64,000 nucleotides of DNA from Plectrocnemia conspersa (GCA_009617715.1 VTFK01000346.1:518044-582043); one strand, 5' to 3'; positions 1 to 14,199 are shown, counted from the stretch's first letter. Numbers and translations are program-made. Notes: generated by a model from the letters alone, not told the origin.

Positions 1-1540
1 GAAAAAGTATACATATATGGAAAAAAAAATTGTGCTATTGTGACAAACATAATATATATAACTCCTAAATAATATGCGAACACAAAAAAAGCACAAATAG
101 GCTTATTTTTTTCGGGTGTAAATCGTGTAATTGTTTAAAATATACATTTAATGAATGAATAACGCGGTTTTGATGTATCGTACTAGTATATATAAACAAT
201 TTTAAAGAATATTGAAGCTTTGGAATGTTTTAATTAAAATTAAAAAAATTCTAGATTTGCCAATAAATTATTTATTATCCAATATGTTATATAATTATAT
301 ATAGTTACAAATACTTCATTGACTATTACAGTGGAGTGAAAAATCTGGATTGTCAATATCGTGAGCTTCAATTTTATATTTTAAGGCCCTCGAATCTCTC
401 TGTCGCACTACTTTATATGCATATCTTCGCAAATCGTGACAAATTATAATCGGTTCGGCAAAGTGAAAAAATTCAAAACGAGTTTTCATCTCCTTCCCCA
501 ACCCTTAACCTACATTTTTTCTAAAAGATAAATTCGAACGTGTCTCCACGAAAAAGTGCGGTTTTAAGGGCTGCGAATAAGCTCATAAATATGCTTCCAA
601 AAGAGAGCGCCTCGTAAGCTGCAAGGATAAAATTAATTTTTGCTGCCCCACGCCGCTGTGAGCCGGCCCTGTCTTTTGAACATTAAAAATTTGTCGCGTT
701 TAGTGCTTCCATTATCAGAACGAGCGCGCTGCCAGGTGTTGAGGCTAATAGCTCGAGACCACATAAAATTTACATCTCGAAAACGTGAACGAGATCGATA
801 ATGCGAGAGGCCACTGTCGAGAAATAGGCAGATGCGCAGCATAGCTGTTGCATCGTTTTTTCGTACAGGTTTTTCATTCGAGAAATGCAGGTTTCAATCT
901 GTGCATGTGTCTACTAACTATCGCTATCCTCAAAGATTAAATTTATTTATAGTTTGAGTTTTGGAGCTCATGTGCAAAATTTTAAAGTGAATTATTGATA
1001 AATGGTGAGCGAAATGTTTTTTTTTTATTAAAATTATTATTTTTTTAATATGATTGTGATTTATTAAATGGTAGAGATGCAATATTTAAACATACTTTAC
1101 ATTATTATTTTAAAAGAAAATAGACTTGTCAATATGTTTTTTACTGGCCGTTTTAAAAATGTTGTAAGTGGCATTTTAAACAATTTTTATTTTAAGTTTA
1201 GTTTGCCTATTTACAATAAATTAAAAAAAAATGTTATCCATCTTATGTCAGAAAATACTAAAGACATGACATTTATTAATAAAAAAGAGAAGTAGAAATC
1301 ACTGAGGAATATATTTTTATTACCGAGAGAAAACAGAACAAAATAATTTCGATTATGCCCAATGGATAAAAACTGTGACGACCACACATATAGGCACATT
1401 TAAAAGGGCGATTGTCTCATTGTTAATGACCATGACCAAAAACGTTTATTCATTAACAATGAAACATACATCATGGAACAAGAGGGATTTCTTTTGACCA
1501 CACAACACGGGTCATTAAGAAAATCCCTTTTGTGATAAAA
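1..1540. other. AT-rich sequence with a GC-richer island at about 440-860
   Basis: No coding signal is credible here. The stretch 440-860 is noticeably richer in GC and CpG than its flanks, with short motifs such as GAACGAGCGCGCTGCC, and looks like a non-coding conserved-element candidate. The open frame at 633-842 (minus) has no recognisable protein features. Confidence 0.3.
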
Positions 1541-1990
1541 CAGTACGAATGCAGTCAATCACAACAATGCAAATCCTTTCCGAAGAATTCGAAAATCTGG
1601 AGCCAAGCAAAAAACTTGCTTTCGAAAACGTAACATCTGATATCTCGAATTCTAGGAAGCCACTGCAGCGATTGGTTAGGAGATCGGTCGACGAGGAGAG
1701 GGCAGACGGTCCGAGATACGAGACGGCTAAGGCACGAGACAAGAGACGGCCCAGACAGCAGAACCAGCAACGCGCCTTCACCGACAGACCTGAAGATAAC
1801 ACCTGACACTCGCCGCACGCAGCCTAAGAACCCTGAGCATCATCTACGGCCATCACTACCTGCGCCACGTACACCTTCATCGCGAGAAACGTCACGTCGT
1901 AATCGTCCATAGTCAAAATTGTAATTATAACTTAATAAACAATCTAATAGGATTCACCGAAGAGTCTCATTGGTCGCGAAGTCAACCACC
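1540..1990 (+). other. Unidentified GC-rich segment with an 85-codon frame and AATAAA; possible retroelement remnant
   Basis: A plus frame at 1549-1806 encodes a highly charged, Arg- and Gln-rich peptide (for example RRSVDEERADGP and KRRPRQQNQQR). A GC-rich stretch rich in CACC and CGTC follows, then AATAAA at about 1935 and a short C-rich tail. The composition differs sharply from both flanks. This would fit the 3' part of a gag- or LTR-type remnant, but I recognise no domain and see no paired LTR. An unrelated conserved non-coding block is also possible. Confidence 0.3.
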
Positions 1991-1999
1991 CTTAGAGCT

Positions 2000-3040
2000 A
2001 CGCTCCCTAAAAAACCAAGACTTTATTTTAAGGTTATCTTTAATCTATCGCGTTATAATATATTAATATAAGGGATATAGCAAGTCTTGTAAATTTTAGA
2101 ACACGTGGATTATATCGGTGTAATTTTAAACTTTTCTGAAAATATTGAATTGATAATCATAAAGCTAAACCTTCTATTTTGTGTATAAAATAGTAGTTTA
2201 AAGAAAAAAATAGTAAAAAAATTGTATTTTTTATATTGTGTTCCCGAAAAAACTGTTTTGAAACAAATGTTAGGTTTTCCCATTAATTGTAATATCAAAT
2301 TTGACGTTTAATATAACTATAGCTATTGCATCTTTCTGAAAAGATGTTTATATTTATTTTCAATAATATAGATACAATGTGGATTAAAAGCATAAAATAA
2401 TGCACTTTGCTCAGTAAAAATTACTTAGCAGCTGTCGAAATTACAGGTTCCGAAATTGCCATTACGTGAAGAGCATGACAGTCAAAGAAGTGTTTCGTAC
2501 AGTATCAGAATGGAAAGAAAACTATTTATTTGTCGGTGTTTTTTAAAATTAATTCACTAAGAAATGTGTAGTTGTTAAAACTATGGAATTATCTTAAGCC
2601 AATTTATCATAAAAACCCAACCTAGATTGGGTTTTATGATGAATTTCGTAACCATAATATTTTGAGTAACTCCTGAAGTAAGTTCTGTAAGTAACAATTT
2701 CTGCAAATGTATTGTTTTATATTGTTATTAGCTATGCCCTATTTATTATATTTAACACACAACTATATGCTTGTATTTAACATATAATCAAATTTTTAAA
2801 CATATAAATATGTATTTTGTACAATCTCAACTTTAAGGCAAAAAAAAACTACGAAATATTTCCTGGTACCTGCTGGCGTTTCACTGCAAACTTCTGCCCT
2901 AGATCATCAGTGTATTTTTAGAACAAAACTACTTTTATTACATGACAATTGAATCATCTAATGCAGACTGAACCCAATTCAATAAAGCTATTTTTCACAC
3001 ATCCTGTATATACCACATAGCATACAAGTATACCACACTC
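2000..3040. other. AT-rich non-coding stretch
   Basis: Apart from the hairpin near 2606 I see only low-complexity AT-rich sequence with no coding support. Confidence 0.4.
2606..2642. repeat. Strong hairpin (inverted repeat, about 14-bp arms)
   Basis: ATCATAAAAACCCAA and ATTGGGTTTTATGAT are nearly perfect inverted copies separated by CCTAG. No gene flanks it. It is more likely the core of a fold-back or MITE remnant than a terminator. Confidence 0.6.
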
Positions 3041-3410
3041 ACTGTCGACATTCGACGTTGAACCGTAACGGCCGTCGGCGCCGTCGCCTAATTGGTTCTG
3101 ACGTCACACACGAAGTCGTTACCTGTGCGGAACTCAATTACACAGGTGGGCACGAACCGGTGGACAATTGGGACGGCGACCCAAATTCAGGGCCGCATCC
3201 AGAGCCGGCATGTGTCCCGGTAGGCCGAACGTGAAATTTAAATTAGCGCGACATCTACGCTCAAAGAGGACCCTTTTGGAGCTTTTTGCGCGTGCGAGCC
3301 GCTTTTATTAACGGACACTGTGTTTTGTTATTAATCCTATTCTGGTACATTTAGGCGTGGTAATCCGTTAATCTGGCGAGCTTTCGTGAACTCTTTTATG
3401 CGTTGGTAAG
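3040..3410. other. GC- and CpG-rich non-coding island
   Basis: An abrupt rise in GC (for example CGGCCGTCGGCGCCGTCGCC, a CRE-like TGACGTCA at about 3099, and several CGCG-type steps) is flanked on both sides by sequence that is almost pure A/T. No frame is open across it. In a long insect intron this is the pattern expected of a conserved regulatory element. The function is inference. Confidence 0.4.
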
Positions 3411-3419
3411 AGTCTCGAC

Positions 3420-5050
3420 ATTTACATAAAAAAATATTGTGTTATTTCTTATTGTGCATTGTTAATAAAAAAACATAGCTCTACAATTTTTTATATATCT
3501 AATTTAAATTATTGTTTTAAATAGTTGATGACTTATGTTTTAGTATCTAGCAGTAAAAAACTTTACTTAAAAAAAAATTGTTTTTAATAGTTTATGAATA
3601 GTCTAAGAAGTGCACATATTTTTAGTAGTTAAGGACCTGGATTAAAAATCAACGTCTTTATTAATTTATTTATATAGTAAGTAAGGATAGATCAGCTGCT
3701 ATTTATAACAGTTAAATATATGTATGTTTAATTTAAACCATAATCAATAAATATCTGATATTAAAATATATTTTTAATTTATCTATATTATTCACTAAAA
3801 ATTCCAATACTCTATCATGCATAGAAAGTTATTATTTTTGAGCGACGCAGAAATATCTCTTACATTTTAAACAACCATAAAAATCTCGCAAAACGAGTGT
3901 TTGCCATTATAGGACAACCATATATCCTTCCGGGGACCGCGAGTTTCCGACCCTTGACCTATGACATTTAACTGCTTTGTTCCTCTGCGAATAAGTAAAT
4001 CTTGGTTATTTTTGATAACATATTGGTTATTCGATTAGTAAAGATTATTATTTTTAGTAATGCTTAGCGTCTAGTAACAAAAGTTTTTGAGAATAGTCTT
4101 AACAAAGTAGCTTATTAAGGTATAACCCTTTGCTCTCGTAATCGTTTTCGTACTAGGTATGTCGCCAGCTCGGGAAAAATGAAAAATGGTAAATTCTTTT
4201 TAAAAATAAAAATTATATATGTAGAGCATGAATATAAATAAACTAATACCAAAAACGAAGAAATCAGAACAAATACTTGCATTTCTCTAATTTACATTTT
4301 ATTTTTTTTGGTTCTCTTAAGTACCATTGGTTGACAATCCATAACAATAAATTAACACAATAGGGCGACGACCCATTTTAAAAAATTTATGGAACCAAAA
4401 AATGTTTTAACTATAAATAAATAAATATACACAAATAACAAAGACATGCCGCTCAGTTTTAGATATATCTACCTGCGAACGAAGAAAGCTTACATCGCTT
4501 GCAGAAATACAAAATTGTACCATTTTACAACAATTTAAAAATCCACAAGGTTTATATAAACTGATGTTAGGTATATTTTTGAAAACTAAAATACGTCCCT
4601 TCGAAGGTCAAATGAAACGTTGCAGTTAATTTCATATTATTTTATATATTTCTTAATAAAAAATAGACAAAACTTTTAATGAGTAGCTTTATGGTACATA
4701 TTTGTTTGTGATTTTATATATTCGAGTTAATATTGCTTAAATAGCATATTTTTATATAAAAATAAGCAAAGTGATAGACGAAAAAAGGCACTACGTTTAA
4801 TAATATGTGGGATGCTGATTTAATATAAATTAAAGAAACAAATATAAAAAAATATTATTTTTTAATTTTTCGTAAATCCCCAAGTTCTATTAGTATACCA
4901 ACTTATCAGTGTACAACAATTGAAATTAATCAATAGGTTGTAAACAGTTTACAGGAACCAGGGGCCTAGGACATTTATCACTTGGTGGAAATATTGCTAT
5001 TTATAAGGTACATTGTCATTACTAGTTATTATTCTCTAATTTTCTGATGT
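3420..5050. other. AT-rich stretch, nothing supported
   Basis: There are only short A/T runs and no domain-like translation. A small perfect palindrome, TGTAAACAGTTTACA, lies near 4937. Confidence 0.4.
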
Positions 5051-5099
5051 GGTGTGATTTGTTTGAGGTATCGTTTCTTCCTCGCTATTATTTTAATTG

Positions 5100-5755
5100 C
5101 CTGTATTTCACCTTCGATTCAAGGCAACAGGCCTAATTTCGACGTTACTTTCTTTACTATCATCATTGGAAGATGAAAAATCAAACATGAAATCCTCCCT
5201 ATCACTATCATTACAAAACACATTATCATTAAAATCACTATATTGAGCGATAGCACTTTTTTTTTTTACAATAAAATTTAAAAAAAAAATCACAATAAAA
5301 TTTAAAAAAATGAAAAAATTAGTAATTAAAACAAAATTAATAATCACTATAACCTTACTTAAACACAAATTATGGACACCTGAGACACTGTCGAAAACCC
5401 AATAGGCAATCGTCACCGACGCGTGTCTACCGAAGGACGATCGCCAACCATTGCCTTCGGGAGAAATCTACGGCACCTCTGCATTTAAATTTAGTCATCA
5501 AAAAAACCCCGACCTATCGCGATAAATGAGCTCTCCCTGGCTTGATTCAAGTAAAAATGATATTTTTTTGATAAGATATGCTTCTTAAACCTCTTGTCAA
5601 CAACACTGCAAAAACGCCATGCAAAACATGCACAGGAAATACTCAAAAATTGACGTTATATTTCATTAATTGAAATGGTGCGCCTGACGCACCCTACGAG
5701 TAATATAGAGCCAAGCGCTGGTGCGTCTCACGCACCTTACGAGCAGAAAGGGATA
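5100..5755 (-). mobile_element. piggyBac-like element end with an acidic transposase N-terminal remnant (putative)
   Basis: Two 24-bp near-identical palindromic units (5677-5700 and 5720-5743, 21 of 24 matching, each GGTGCG..CGCACC..ACGAG) sit just inside a C/G run, CAGAAAGGG-ATAA. On the minus strand this reads TTAT-CCCTTTCTG, as expected for a TTAA target with one change. Inward on the minus strand a frame at 5108-5416 ends in an acidic Ser/Asp stretch (DREDFMFDFSSSNDDSKES) like the N-terminal region of piggyBac transposases. The catalytic core is absent. This is inference from architecture, not a recognised full element. Confidence 0.4.
5677..5743. repeat. Pair of 24-bp palindromic subterminal repeats
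   Basis: Units at 5677-5700 and 5720-5743 are offset by 43 bp. They share GGTGCG-N-CT-N-ACGCACC-N-TACGAG, and each folds on itself through GTGCG/CGCAC arms. Confidence 0.75.
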
Positions 5756-5759
5756 AAAT

Positions 5760-8700
5760 AGTCATTGATAGTAATGTTTTTTTACACTTTTCAGTGTTTT
5801 TATTATTGTTTACTTTAAGCTATTTTATAATTAAACATCCAAGAAAAGTATTTTATTTAACGCGTTTTTATTTTATTAGGTGCAAATAAAAATTCTCAGA
5901 ACTTTTTTTGTTAACATAAACTTGAAGATATGTTATTTCTACATTTAACAGATAACTTGGGAGTTCATAAAAAATAATAATTTGTCTGTTTTATACAGAA
6001 AGATAAAAAAGCAAGCAAGTAAAAAAATATTGCACAATGTTGGCAATCATATACAAATTAATTTCTTTAACAAAGCAAACGTAAGGTATTTTTTTATGTA
6101 TATTATAAATTTGTTAGTGGGACAGGCAATTTTTTTTCTTCATTATGTTTTAAGTTACTACTTTTAATATATTATAACACTACGTACACTTTATTAGGAG
6201 AATATATTTTATTCACTATCTTTATAATTTAGAATATGTTTAATTAAATATGAGCCTAAATTTATAATCCCAAGGTCTGATTTCATTACTTATTTTTTCC
6301 ATCTAATTTAAAATCCAATCGTCATGTTAAAATATTTAAAATTAGAATAACTACTGTCAATTACGTAAAATGTATATTACAGAACAACCAAAATATAAAT
6401 ATTATTTTCAAAAATACTAACACTCAAATCAAGATTATGAAAACGTTTTACAGTAGTCACGGGAGTAGCATATACTCGCGTGACCAGTTTATTTTTGACA
6501 TCACGTGACACGAATACATACACACATGTATACTTCTGATTAAATTTTAACCAAAAGGCGCCAGTTTTGTGTCGAAAACCAACCGGTATCATACACATTC
6601 AAAATTAATAATTTGCTGGCCAATTTGCATAATGACGCTGGCGATTCGCGTGTTGTTGCAGGCTTCGCGGAACACCCTGTAGTCGTGGGCTTATGCAAGA
6701 TTACGTGAGTTGTGTCGTCATGGGATTATGTCGTTTTGTGCAATTTCGCATAAGCCGAAACAATGGATCGCATGCAGTCTCCCAGCTGAAAGTTTTATTA
6801 AAATTGTTGGACAAACTACTTATTTTGTTGCATTATCAGTTAATGCGGAAAGTTGAAAAGAAGGAAAGTAAAACGTCAATTAATGGCACGAAAGTTTTTC
6901 ATCATTAAAAAATTAAAAACTTAATTTTTTTTAAAGCGAAAAATAGTAATATTTTATTAGAGTTAAAAAGCGCAAATATATAACTTTGATTTACTTTTTC
7001 ATTAGGAACACATGCTTGTAATGCTTCTTATTTACTCTTATCTTAAAATTCTAATATTTCAGATTTTTCTTTTACCTTTTCAAAAATATACAGGTATTAT
7101 TTGTTTTCTATTGAATATGATATATGATCTTAAGTGATTTTTTATCTCTGAAAACGTGAAAAAAAATTTCAGACACACATTGATGATTTACATAGTAACT
7201 GTATGAAAAGCAATATGTACATACTTACATATAAAATTATTTTCAAATTACTAATAAAATGTATTACATCTGAATCTCTTTTGATCTTGTTTGAAAATTT
7301 AATAAAGAGAATACAAAATTTTACTTTTGACTATACAACTTTCCATTTGTATTATAAGTGACAGTATCAGAATGCAATCTAATCTAATAAAGAGATATCT
7401 ACTTAAATATTAATTTTATTGTATTTAGAAGTAACATTTAAAACAATATTAATTTATTTATTTCTATTTGTTACAATAAATGTGATATTTTATTTGCTGT
7501 TTTAGTAATTAATTTAAATATGCGTTAGTAATATATTTATACTAGTATATACATATATATTTTTTAGGCGAAAATATAATTTAACATACGCTAATGAATT
7601 TATGTTATAAAATTTCTATAAAACTCAATTTGACAGTTACGAAACGTACATTTTATGTTTAAACCCTAACATAACTTTAACAAATTAACCAACAATAAAA
7701 ATATATCTTTTTATATATATACAATATATAAAAATATATACCGTACCATTAAAAAATATGTGTTCGAACATTACGGTTTGTCAACTCATGTTTATGCCAA
7801 ATTTACTTCTAAGAATAATAATTTGTAAGCGTGTATACACATTTTTATATTTACATAGATAAATGAGTTGAGGGTGAAATGGAGTTACATTCTTTATCAA
7901 AATTTTATGTATTACTTGAGATAATAAAATAATATCCTATTATATTCTTGGCCTCTTCAAATAATTTTTAACATACTATTTTTTAATTTATTAATTAAAG
8001 ATTTTATGATCATAAAGTTCAACACAGCATCTAATTTTAGTTGTCATATACCACTGCTGAAATTTATATAATTATATAATTTCTACACACAAAAGCTCGA
8101 CTTAGTTTTCAAGTTCGTAAATATCGGTTCAGGTGTGCTCGACACAAGAGCACTATTTAATTATTTACATAAACATGAAAGCTCACAACGCAAAATATAT
8201 ATTACAATATATTATAATATAAGAACTCGACGCCTTCATGTATTGAGTTATACGTCTTTGTTTTAATCCCTGAATCTATTTAAAACAAGCTTAAAATATG
8301 CCTTCGCAGCAAAAGCTCTGCTACGGAGCTTTTACGCCAGACCGAGGTTTAACCATTTAATACCGTAGGTATGTTTGTCACGTCATTGCTGAATTGTTGA
8401 TAAAATATAGCGTGCAGCCTTTTACGATTAACTAACCAAAAAAATAATTTATTATGTGAATAATTTATATTCAAATGCGAGCTTTAAGTAAGTCATCGCA
8501 TAATGAAATGGCTCTAAATCACATACATTTGTATTGTATTAAATATTTTTTTTACCTTTATTATCTTAAATTGAATGCATTAAAGTCTATTGAATCGTAT
8601 ATATATATACTATGTATATTTAATATATAATGGATTTTTTAAGAAGTAGATATTAAATATCATAAAATATATTAATAGAATTTTATTTTAAAAATGTAAA

Positions 8701-10900
8701 CAGATCTGATTTTGTATGAATAATCTTTTTCTGCTTTTTTTATTGTGAACTTATTTGGTTTTCACTTTTACTATATTTAAGTTAATCATAAAGCTCATAA
8801 TAAATTAAGCAACTTTTATCTATTGTATATGAATTGAGCTCTTTAAAGTAACGTGGATCGTAACAGACTTGACAGAGCTCGCTTGAAATGTTTATTTTTA
8901 ACTTTTATTGCGTATTAATGTACTTTTTATTACTTTAAAACTTATGTTTTCTATTATAAAATAAAAAAAATGTATTGGTATGCTGATGTTATAAATGGTT
9001 TTCTATATAAAAAAGCATACAAATCTACTATAATAACTATTTCATTATCAAGTCGATCCATCAATGTGTGAGACCTAAAAATTAAAATAATATACAGTTG
9101 CAAATAAGAACAAATATTTTTCACTATGTAAAAAATTTTTTAATCTTAGCTATATCTGAGATATGATCAATCAAAAAATATAAAATATTAAGCGGAGTAT
9201 AATAAAGTTCTGTAATGCGTAACATGAAAAATATAGTTTAAATTTATATATTTTTTACAAATTCATTGGTCAATTATGGCAAGCTCTATTATGAAACTTT
9301 AATATTATGCACACTTTTACAATATACTAATAAATAATAACAAAATAAAATATTTTTGTGTATGTATGTATGTGTCAAAAAATACAAATATTTTTACGAC
9401 CGCTAAAACATTTATTTTTATAGGGAGCAATATAAAATATGCCACACTGCGCCTTAATAATAAATTAACCCTATAACATTTCCTTCCATGCCGTAATATT
9501 ATATAGACGATCCTATGAATGCTTTATGATTCGCGTATGTCCGTCACCCGACCCGATCGGTCAACAATGCGTTTCGTCTCAAAGGAATTTTTCATATTGT
9601 CACTGAGTGAATTGGATCATTTTCTACGTTCAACCCAAACCTATAAATATACATCTATTTATTTTTTTTTAAAATAATAATATATTATTTGGTTTGATAT
9701 TTTAAAATTCCACAACGTTTCAGCGAAAAATATCTAAGCATCTTCTTATGAAATTATCTTAACATATAAGCACGTCTATCGAAACTTAATCAATAACTTT
9801 TACGTGAGCTCTCCAACTTGAGATAGCAGCTGCTTCCCTCTTCTAGCTATAATGCCTGCGATCCATGACTACTTTACAACAAAAAACACAAACAAAATAT
9901 TAATTTATATTTCAAATCAGAGCCTAAAGATAATGCTGCATTGATTTAAATGTTTTATTTATAGGCTAAATTACAAAGATTGGCGAATTGACCTGAAAGT
10001 TCTGTTACTTTTTGATCAGCCTTCATATATGTGTATGTATAATATAAGTGTGTAATTTAACATGGCCGGCGCGCGTGTGCGTTGCAGGCTTTATTGCTTT
10101 AACCCAGTTCGGCATGGAAGTGAGTGGATGAAAACCTCTTTTGCTCACAAATGAAATAAATATTGAATAAAAGCTTTCACGTGAATTTTTCATTTAGTGT
10201 ACATAGATATGCCGTAGGTATGTACTATAGAGATTCATAAATGCGAAATAAGCGCACTCGTAGCGCATAAATTTTTATATTGACTCGCAACGAAACGAGA
10301 TAAGATACACTAAACGACTTTGCGCAGTGGAAATGTATTTTTTTGGGCGTAATTGAGTTTAACATGGATATACATTTATACGAAGGTTATAAACATAAAT
10401 ATTCTGAAGACCAAGGCCATGACAGGCAGTGAAGAATACACTCACACGCAACTGCTAATAATGAAAGCGTAAAATATTGGGTACGTTTAGTTTCACACAG
10501 GACGCTCGAAAATGCTTCTTTAACACAAAGATGTTTAGTGAGAGTTACGAAGAGCTGGTACAATTTGTGCACATATTTAAAATATACTATGATTGAGCCT
10601 CGTAACAAAAAATGCAGTGAATGTGAAAGAATATTGTACGAGAGTAACAAAATATCATTAAACATTCTTAAAAGCAAACAATCAGATAATATTGATAGTT
10701 TTGATATCTATTGAAATTTATACAGACACACTACCAAATTAAAAATAAAACAGAGTTGATAATTCAAGATAAATCAGATTATTTTTTAATTTTTGTGGTA
10801 AGCTGTTAAATTGTTACACTTTAAGCTGAGAATCAAAAAATCAATGTGTAAAAATTATTTTTATTTAGTTTGTAGCATAATTATTTTGCTAGAAAATAAT
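5760..10900. other. Long AT-rich stretch without supported genes
   Basis: I see AT-rich intronic-type sequence with short (TA)n and (CA)n tracts. Slightly GC-richer patches occur at about 6450-6780, 9530-9610 and 10060-10330. None of the short frames has recognisable domains or splice context. Confidence 0.4.
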
Positions 10901-10929
10901 ATTTTTAATAACCTCAGTCAAGACACATG

Positions 10930-11000
10930 CGCGTCTAAAGTCCTATGAGTAGTGCCCGTGGACCTAATGGTCGCCAAATAGTACGCCCGAATTCTTACTT
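10930..11000 (+). repeat. Copy 1 of an unidentified interspersed repeat
   Basis: About 65 bp here is clearly related to 22598-22665: both contain GTGCCCG, then GCCAAA.AGTACGCC and ATTC at the same spacing, with about 75% agreement by eye. The wider block 10920-11330 is GC-richer than its flanks and may be one repeat copy, such as a SINE or LINE piece. Confidence 0.5.
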
Positions 11001-11589
11001 CAATGTGCCGGGTAGCGGTATGGATTACTCGCACGATTAATGCCTCGCTTCCTGTTTTGGCATAACCAAAAACAAGTACCAACAACTCTAAGAAGGATCT
11101 ATTGACGAAATTTTAAGATTTTGGGGTGTGACTTTGCAGCCAGTAAGACGCAGGTGGAATCTAATTTTATTAGATTATAATTACATAACTATTTTGGCTG
11201 AGTTCGTTTTTCTCCGAGCGGTAGTGGAGAAGTATGCGAGTGTCATAGTGTCCGCCAGTGATTGCCTGTGACTACCACTTCCTCCTTTGAGACAAGCCTT
11301 AAATACTAGGGGATGCAAAGCTTGCTGATAAATTACAATCATGCATCGATCGTTCAACCAATAGATGTACTCGTTTGTTAGAACAGCGAAATAGGTATAC
11401 GCCTTTAAAAAGTGACATTTGCTGGATGGGCATTGTCCAAGGTCGTATACTGCAGCGGAAATCTTGTGGATCCGGCGATTTATTGTTTCCTGTGACCGTT
11501 TCTAAACAAAGAAATATTCTTTTAATGACGAAGAATATTTACAGTAAAAACACTAGTGTGTTATTTATGTGATTTATTCTGGTTGTAAC

Positions 11590-13180
11590 GAGGGCTTTTG
11601 TGTGGTCCCATTCTTACGCTATTGTTTTCTTTCCTTGTTTTGATAATTTTTAGTAAACTAACGCAAGTTTTAGGAATAAGACCTCACACAATCAAGCGAC
11701 TACAAACAATAAAAAAAAGCAAATTAAATAGTTGTTGTTACATCTAACTTGTCAAATATTGAATACTTTAAGAGATGAAAAGTATTTGTATTTTAAAATA
11801 AAATTGCTGAAAAATACGCGAAAAATAAACTAGCGATATGATCCTTAATTTTTTTTCAGGCGCAATTACGCTTTTCAAAAGGTATGTATTTTGCATTGAC
11901 ACCTAAATAATAACTAATAAATAATTTTTTTATATAACCGGTTGTTCCATAATCTGACAAAGAAATTTTTAACATAACATTAACGTCCATCACGAGCAGG
12001 TAGAGAAGCCCACTTAATACAGTTGCATGTTTTATTATCTATTTAACATCAGCAATGATTTAGTATAAATTTTCCAAACGGAATTTGTAATTCTCCTCCC
12101 ATTTAGTAATACCTTTTTTCATTACTCATTTATTATTTAACACGTATCACTTATTTGTCATTTTTCTTCATATCTAGACTTTTAATTCTACCTTTAATTA
12201 TAAAATTAAGCTTGCTATCAGAGAGACTAATACTAAAACGTACCTAGTGCATAGTCTTTTAAGCCGACATTATTGCAATATAAGCAATAGGAATGGATCC
12301 CTGCCACTTACATTGTTAGATTTGGTCAAGTCAAGTTGTCACATTGAGTCGTCAATAGGTAACTAAAATTTAGAGATTTAATGAGATATTAAGTTACGGG
12401 ATGAATAAACCATTACATATTTTTAACTACATATGAATTTATTTTCAAATTTTCAAGGGCAAATTATTAGCTAAAATAAAATGCAGAAGTTTTTTGTAGT
12501 TTTGTAATTTTAATTAAAATAAGCGCGTATATTAGGCATTTTTATTTAATTTTGCTTTAATTGTTACTATTTTTTAATAATACAATATTTTTTTACTGAT
12601 AGATTTTATTTATTTTAACTTATATTTAGAGTTAACATTGCGGTAATTTGTATTTCACTTTAATCCATTAGTGAGTTTGGATTAAGTAACACATAATACA
12701 TGTTACATAGAATATTGGATTTAAGTCTAGCTTAATATATTTTCTAAGTAATTTATAAAGTTCCAATATAATTAAAATAACAATATTATGTAACATATTT
12801 CAAAAATACTATTTTAAGGAGTTATAATTAACTCGGTAAATTCTAAACAGTGCTTCTCATATAAAATACTAGAATATTCTAGGAGTTTATAAATTTTAAG
12901 GGTTGTAATTATACATTAAAAATTTATTAAATATTTTACTATTAACGTCAGTTAATCTTAACTTTTTTAACTGGTATATTTTTTATAAATAAAAAATAAC
13001 TAGTAGTAATTAAAGTTATTTTTTTTTATTTAGTAGAAAATATTATAAAAAAAACTTTGTTACAAGTTAACACATGAAAATAAAAATATATTTACTGCCA
13101 TGATGTAAATGCATTGAAAGCCAATTACTTTTGTTAAATATACAAATATTTTAGTATCCATACATATTAGGTAAATTATT
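11590..13180. other. AT-rich stretch, nothing supported
   Basis: Low-complexity A/T-dominated sequence with no domain-bearing frame and no obvious repeats beyond homopolymers. Confidence 0.4.
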
Positions 13181-14130
13181 GTGCAATTTTGTTTCCTTGG
13201 GGTCTGGCTATCGATTTTTGATTACTTGGGCCTTAGCGTGACGGAATTCTTTCGATTTGTTTCATTACTGAATAACGTGTTCCATTTCGACTGAACGATG
13301 TCCCTAATTGTGCCAGAAAAACATGGTTAATGTGTGCCCATATCAGGGTATTTCAGACCCCGACCCGTAGAAGGAACCCCAGATATAATAATATAACACA
13401 GAAAATTCATCATGCTGCGTTATAAACGAGATATATGGCGCACGAATTTTTAAAGGTCTGAATTTTTAATAAAGTTACGATGAAAAAAAAAATGTGCGTG
13501 CCAATTTCTTTTTTATATTATATTTAACGTCCGACAATATATTAACGCCGAAACGCTTTATTACAAGGCGGTCGAAAAATTACGGTATTTTCATTGCGAT
13601 GTTTTAAAAAAAAGGTTCCATACGTCATCGTAATTAGGGCAAAATTGTGTTTAATTTGCTCGTCGGTGGTTATTTATTACGGCCGTAAAAAATCTTTGCC
13701 TGTTTTTTAATTATGCAAGAAAAAAATACTTTCATTACTGCGAAGTAATAAACCAAATTAGTGAAATCGAACGGCGAACGTAAATTGGGACAGGGCGTAA
13801 TTTACGCTTTGTTATACTTATTATTATTTAAGCGAATAATAATAATATAAAAAAGCGCTTGTGACGCTTAAGATTTTTTGCTGGACGATTGCGATTAAAA
13901 GTTTAACCGTTAATGAAAGCTGAGAGTTAAAAACGAGTTATTGCGAGCGTTTTAAAGTTTAGAGAAAGCCATTCGAGTCGGAGTAGAAAAAGTATTTTTA
14001 TTGACAATCGTAATTAATTGCTTTTAATGGTCGTACAAATTGGTTTAATTTTGTTTTGAAAATGTTACAGTAGCGAATACCCGGTGTTGCTTGTCCCGTT
14101 GCTTCGTCGGTACTTGTACCCCGCCCCACA
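13180..14130. other. Extended GC-richer non-coding block
   Basis: Across about 950 bp the sequence is less A/T-dominated and richer in CpG than both sides (13190-13400, 13530-13700, 13740-13990 and 14070-14160 are the densest parts). No long open frame covers it. I read it as a cluster of candidate conserved elements; this is inference from composition only. Confidence 0.35.
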
Positions 14131-14199
14131 TCGGTCGGAACCAGGTGTTGCGTAACAGATTATACCTCAAATCTTTATCCAAAAATTTATTAAAAAAAT

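Noticed and set aside
10387..10677. 96-codon minus frame
   Set aside because: The peptide is hydrophobic and Leu/Cys-rich with no domain; a chance frame is likely in this AT-rich strand.
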